Assembly (NCBI GenBank): GCA_022842565.1
Contig: JALHPH010000053.1
Span: 1 to 8,562 of the forward strand
DNA length: 8,562 nt
Source of the DNA: Fimbriimonadaceae bacterium
Lineage (GTDB): Bacteria > Armatimonadota > Fimbriimonadia > Fimbriimonadales > Fimbriimonadaceae
Direction of reading: 5' to 3'
Shown: in pieces, positions 5,867-8,562 of the stretch
Numbering within the stretch: position 1 is the stretch's first letter
Layout: each line of letters begins with the position of its first letter
The notes under the pieces: generated by a model
Seen by the model: the letters and a program-made list of their open reading frames with translations, nothing else
The model's database searches: none
What the model was told of the DNA's origin: nothing
Program-made: the position numbers and the translations under genes

Positions 5867-7930
5867 CTAGTCGCCGAAGGTACCGAAGTAGGTTGCCATA
5901 AGGGCAAAGTCCTCGGGGCCCACTTCACCGTCATTCGTGAAGTCGCAGTTCGAGTTGTAATTGGGATCGCCCAAGAAAGAACCGAAGGCCAAGCTCATGA
6001 GAGCAAAGTCCGCAGGGCCGACTTCATTGTCATTGTTTGAATCCCCAGGAACCAGCACAAGGTTGAGGCTTGATTGGCCAGCAGAAGATAGATTGAACTC
6101 GGCACGGCGTACGAGCCATCCTGGAATATGGACTCCAACGTCCACTGGTCCTCGGAATGAAGTTGAGACTGAATAGGCGCCAGGGGCTGCAGCAACCATC
6201 GGGTCAACCATTGGCACAGGATTTCCGAGCCAGCGAACCTGGATAAAGCCACTGCGAGCAACTGCGTTTCCGGTCAGGCCAAGGGGTTGGACGAGTCCGG
6301 TTATGGAGACCGGGCTAGACGGGAGTTCAATGAGATGACCATTGATGCCGCTTGTAGCCGAGTTTGCAGTATCGTTCCAGGTCATGTTGCTTGCCCATGT
6401 CATCAACGAATCCTCGCCATTGAAATCGTTGGGCTCGCCTGGTGCCCAGTTCGTGTAGCTCCACGCTTCACCATTTGCCCACTGCCAGTTGCTGTTTGCT
6501 GGACTTCCCGCGGGTTGAGAGCCGCCGAGTCGAAGCAAATTCGAGAGCACACTGCCATAGGCATTGAACAGGAATGCGGTTTCGGACGCCGAGGTAACCG
6601 AACTGAGGTGACCTGTAAGGCCGAAATAACCCCTGGCCCCGCTGTGGGCGACAGCATAAGGATGATTGATGTTTCCGGCCACGCGCGCATAGTAGCGATT
6701 CGTTGTAGGGTTAAATCGCATTACCGGTGCAAGGGCCATTTGAGCAGCACGGTAGCTATTCACACGGCCCCATCCCCAAGGAACGTCCTCGCCGAGCGTG
6801 CCCAAGTCTTGGCAGCTGTGGAACAGCACTTTTTCAGCTTGGTCAGCGGAAAGTGAAGGATTTGCGCTCCAGATCAGTGCCAGCACGCCATTGGCAACCG
6901 GGGTTGCCATCGAGGTGCCGCTGGCATTGCCATAGGCGCCATCGCGCGTTGTGCTAAGGATGTTCACGCCTGGAGCAAAAACGTCAACGCCAAGGCCAAA
7001 GGCCGAAAAGCTCGCTCGTGTGTCGCCGACATCAGAGGCCCCTACAACAATCACGTTTGGATAGTCGAAAGAGCTGAGGTCGGCAGAATTGTTTCCGGCA
7101 GCGTAAAGGTACAGAGCCCCAAAGCTTTTGATGACTGCGCCAGAGGTTTCGATGGCGGAGCTCGTTACACCGGAGTAGCTTGAAGAAACGACCCTGGCGC
7201 CGTTTTGGGCAGCCCATCTTGCACCCTCCAGGATGTTGGTGATACTTGCGCCGCCGCCCGACGAATCCGAAACACGGATAGGCATGATGCGCACATTGCC
7301 TGCGGCGCCCACAACGCCAGTTGCATTGTTGCCAATGGCCGCCGCACAACCTGCCACGTGCGTTCCGTGTCCGTTAACGTCGCCTACTTGTCCGCCCGAT
7401 GCTTGGGGAAGATCACTCACGCTGTTAAAGCCAGGGACCAGGACAGCCGCCAAATCGGGGTGGGTTAGCAGTACGCCGGTGTCGGTGACAGCAATGGTGA
7501 CGGCCTGGCTTCCAAAAGTGATGTCCCACGCTGCGGTCGATTGCATGGTGGCGTGGTGCCATTGGGAGCCAAATTGAGGGTCGTTCGGTGTGAACAGAGG
7601 ATAAACCGTCCAATTAGGCTCTGCGTACTGGTACATCCCGGTCGCCATAAGCTGTCTGCTGAACTGGTTCTCGTTCATGCCAGCAGGAACGCGCACCACA
7701 TACTCGCCCGTCTCTTCGTAATGGCGGATGAGGTGGGGAAGGAGCGGGCTCACGGCAGCCAAGCGAGATGCTTCGCCGGGAGCGGTACCCCACTGGGCAT
7801 AAGCCGGGCGAACGATCAACTCGCCCGAAAACTCGAGTTCTCCTGGGATTTCCCGAAAGTCGGCAGAGAATGCCGCAGAGGCACCTACGACAAGCAGCGA
7901 TAGTGCAAGGCCACGCAGAAGATTCGTCAT
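5867..7930 (-). CDS. Secreted subtilisin-like (S8) protease with C-type-lectin-like domain and dockerin-like C-terminus
   Basis: A 687-residue exported serine protease. A signal peptide (1-19, hydrophobic LALSLLVVG, cleavage likely after GASA) is followed by an I9/fervidolysin-like propeptide ending in YAEPNW (102-107). The peptidase S8 domain has the catalytic triad D150 (AVTDTGV), H188 (NGHGTHVAG) and S340 (GTSMATP), plus oxyanion N280 (YAAGNN). About residues 412-536 look like a C-type lectin fold: LTGHLSSVTSASETAFL, then YTNWAPGEPN (E499-P500-N501), GED (505-507) and WND (518-520). A beta-rich stretch follows, and two calcium loops, GDSNNDNEVGPADF (629-642) and CDFTNDGEVGPEDF (662-675), finish the protein. 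The EPN and WND motifs are those that bind calcium and sugar in mannose-type lectins. I start at ATG 7930 because it gives the signal peptide and a well-placed promoter; an open frame reaches 8017 without support. It is likely released or held at the cell surface, acting on glycoproteins or polysaccharide-coated targets; the target is inference. Confidence 0.93.
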   Translation of the reverse strand: MTNLLRGLALSLLVVGASAAFSADFREIPGELEFSGELIVRPAYAQWGTAPGEASRLAAVSPLLPHLIRHYEETGEYVVRVPAGMNENQFSRQLMATGMYQYAEPNWTVYPLFTPNDPQFGSQWHHATMQSTAAWDITFGSQAVTIAVTDTGVLLTHPDLAAVLVPGFNSVSDLPQASGGQVGDVNGHGTHVAGCAAAIGNNATGVVGAAGNVRIMPIRVSDSSGGGASITNILEGARWAAQNGARVVSSSYSGVTSSAIETSGAVIKSFGALYLYAAGNNSADLSSFDYPNVIVVGASDVGDTRASFSAFGLGVDVFAPGVNILSTTRDGAYGNASGTSMATPVANGVLALIWSANPSLSADQAEKVLFHSCQDLGTLGEDVPWGWGRVNSYRAAQMALAPVMRFNPTTNRYYARVAGNINHPYAVAHSGARGYFGLTGHLSSVTSASETAFLFNAYGSVLSNLLRLGGSQPAGSPANSNWQWANGEAWSYTNWAPGEPNDFNGEDSLMTWASNMTWNDTANSATSGINGHLIELPSSPVSITGLVQPLGLTGNAVARSGFIQVRWLGNPVPMVDPMVAAAPGAYSVSTSFRGPVDVGVHIPGWLVRRAEFNLSSAGQSSLNLVLVPGDSNNDNEVGPADFALMSLAFGSFLGDPNYNSNCDFTNDGEVGPEDFALMATYFGTFGD

Positions 7931-7937
7931 AAGTTTT

Positions 7938-7966
7938 ACTATAATGCAAATTCTGTTCCAGCGCAA
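7938..7966 (-). promoter_or_regulatory. Sigma-70-like promoter of the protease gene, leaderless geometry
   Basis: Reading the minus strand, TTGCGC (7966-7961) is a -35 box with an intact TTG, followed by a 17-base spacer and TATAGT (7943-7938) as a -10 box, five of six bases of the consensus. Seven bases (AAAACTT) then lead straight to the ATG at 7930, so transcription would begin at or next to the start codon and the mRNA would lack a 5' leader. There is no Shine-Dalgarno sequence in this interval, which agrees. The boxes are seen directly; leaderless translation is inference. Confidence 0.65.
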
Positions 7967-7987
7967 AGATTTCATACGAAAATCTTT
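7965..7987. repeat. Perfect 8-bp inverted repeat between divergent protease and VOC genes
   Basis: The arms AAAGATTT (7965-7972) and AAATCTTT (7980-7987) are exact reverse complements around a 7-base spacer, CATACGA. The left arm overlaps the -35 box of the protease promoter by two bases, and the site ends 21 bases before the VOC gene. This position and symmetry suit a dimeric regulator acting on the protease, the VOC gene or both. An RNA hairpin role is less likely because the arms are AT-rich and lie outside the predicted protease transcript. Confidence 0.5.
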
Positions 7988-8008
7988 AGAAACCGGGTAA
8001 GAAAAGCC

Positions 8009-8377
8009 ATGGGACAAGCAGGCATCGTTTTTCTGCCGACCAGCAATCTAGAGGCAGTTCGGCACTTCTATGGCGAAAAGCTGGGATTGGAGCTGAGTCT
8101 GGACCAGGGTCCGTGCCTCATCTTTCGACTCGGTGGCACGGGCTTCGTGGGTTTTTGCCTAGGAGATGGTCCGCTCACCCCGCCCAGCGGTGTTATCATC
8201 ACCATCGTCACCCAAGAGGTCGATCAATGGTACGACCGCCTTGTGGCGCAAGGAGTGACGGTGGATGGCCACGCACGCGCCAACCCCAGTTACAAGATCT
8301 ATCACTTCTTCGCGCGAGACCCGAATGGATACCGTGTCGAGATTCAGCGGTTCGACGACCCCAACTGGCGCGGTTAA
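8009..8377 (+). CDS. VOC (glyoxalase/bleomycin-resistance/dioxygenase fold) family protein
   Basis: A 122-residue protein of the vicinal oxygen chelate superfamily, the usual single-module length with two beta-alpha-beta-beta-beta units. Typical elements are NLEAVRHFYGEKLGLEL (13-29), corresponding to the Dl..s..FY...LGl helix, and the C-terminal FFARDPNGYRVEIQRF (100-115), with E111 in the place of the conserved metal-ligand Glu. The expected ligand on the first strand (GIVFLPTSN) is not a His, Gln or Glu, so metal binding, if any, may be unlike glyoxalase I. Members include glyoxalases, ring-cleavage dioxygenases and fosfomycin or bleomycin resistance proteins, and none of these activities can be assigned here. 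The ATG at 8009 has only a weak purine run (AAGAAAAG) before it. It is divergent from the protease and is followed after 26 bases by a phosphatase gene, possibly in one transcript. Confidence 0.85.
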   Translation: MGQAGIVFLPTSNLEAVRHFYGEKLGLELSLDQGPCLIFRLGGTGFVGFCLGDGPLTPPSGVIITIVTQEVDQWYDRLVAQGVTVDGHARANPSYKIYHFFARDPNGYRVEIQRFDDPNWRG

Positions 8378-8403
8378 CCATTTGTTAATGCGGGCGCGCA
8401 TCA

Positions 8404-8562
8404 ATGCGGGGCATGTGGACCGCAATGTGCGCGCTGGCCATCGCCGCGAACGGCAGCTCGGGTACGGGTAACGTCATCTTCATTCATCCGGATGGAACCG
8501 GCCTGAATTCATGGTTTGCGCTTCGCTATTTGGAGCGGGGACCCGATGGACAAACCGAATGG
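8404..8562 (+). CDS. Alkaline-phosphatase-superfamily enzyme, N-terminal part (runs off the window)
   Basis: An open frame from ATG at 8404 to the end of the window, 53 residues visible. It begins with a short hydrophobic segment (WTAMCALAIAANG, 5-17) that looks like a signal peptide, so a periplasmic or exported enzyme is likely. The mature part starts GNVIFIHPDGTG (22-33). This is the first strand and metal-binding Asp of the alkaline phosphatase fold, usually written NVILFIGDGMG, here in an IHPDGTG form; D30 would be the metal ligand. NSWFALRYLERGPDG (35-49) continues the family pattern, in which the first helix follows that loop. A second in-frame ATG at 8413 is an alternative start. An in-frame TAA at 8386-8388 limits the gene upstream. 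No ribosome-binding site or promoter stands out in the 26-base gap after the VOC gene. Class is likely; the active-site Ser/Thr and substrate lie outside the window. Confidence 0.75.
   Translation, partial: MRGMWTAMCALAIAANGSSGTGNVIFIHPDGTGLNSWFALRYLERGPDGQTEW

Noticed and set aside
7931..8017. N-terminal extension of the protease reading frame to 8017 (29 extra residues)
   Set aside because: It would place 29 mostly non-hydrophobic residues before a good signal peptide and would overlap the VOC gene start, the promoter and the palindrome. ATG at 7930 fits the -10 box and signal peptide.
1..8562. Mobile elements, CRISPR arrays, tRNA or rRNA genes
   Set aside because: No transposase or integrase motif, terminal repeats, regularly spaced repeats or tRNA-like cloverleaf was noticed; the gaps are all under 80 bases.

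Overview
The window reads as chromosomal DNA from a free-living, GC-rich bacterium. The best taxonomic clue is the end of the secreted protease at 5867-7930. It carries two dockerin-like calcium loops of the form NEVGPADFALM...FG and GEVGPEDFALM...FG, a C-terminal signature I associate with Armatimonadota, class Fimbriimonadia. That assignment rests on memory of the family and has not been searched. I see no rRNA, tRNA, CRISPR array, insertion sequence or phage gene. Coding density is very high and the longest gap between genes is 78 bases.

Layout. (1) 1-1994, minus strand: a tightly overlapping three-gene operon. It begins with an LpxH2-type metallophosphoesterase (1188-1994), followed by a four-helix membrane protein that looks like two fused copies of a CrtO-type acyltransferase domain (349-1188). 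It ends with the N-terminal part of an MGDG-synthase-like glycosyltransferase that runs off the window (1-352). Together they look like a cell-envelope glycolipid pathway. (2) 1995-2059: a short divergent regulatory gap with four AGGGT/ACCCT half-sites, including a perfect 6+1+6 palindrome. (3) 2060-3519, plus strand: a Dps mini-ferritin with an intact ferroxidase centre, then a monofunctional proline dehydrogenase. (4) 3516-5800, minus strand: a two-gene operon with an LiuC-type methylglutaconyl-CoA hydratase and a biotin carboxylase subunit, overlapping by ATGA. This suggests leucine/isovalerate degradation. The carboxylase ends just where a BT domain would begin, so its biotin carrier must be supplied by another gene. 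Its stop codon overlaps that of the convergent proline dehydrogenase. (5) 5816-5851: a strong GC-rich hairpin between the protease and the liuC-like gene. (6) 5867-7930, minus strand: an exported subtilisin-like protease with a C-type-lectin-like domain and dockerin-like repeats. Its promoter has good -35 and -10 boxes placed so that the mRNA would be leaderless. (7) 7931-8008: a divergent gap with a perfect 8-bp inverted repeat over the protease -35 box. (8) 8009-8562, plus strand: a small VOC/glyoxalase-fold protein, then the start of an exported alkaline-phosphatase-superfamily enzyme that runs off the window.

Most genes are recognisable housekeeping or catabolic enzymes. The most unusual parts are the duplicated CrtO-like protein inside a glycolipid-type operon, the lectin-bearing subtilisin, and the shortened carboxylase subunit.
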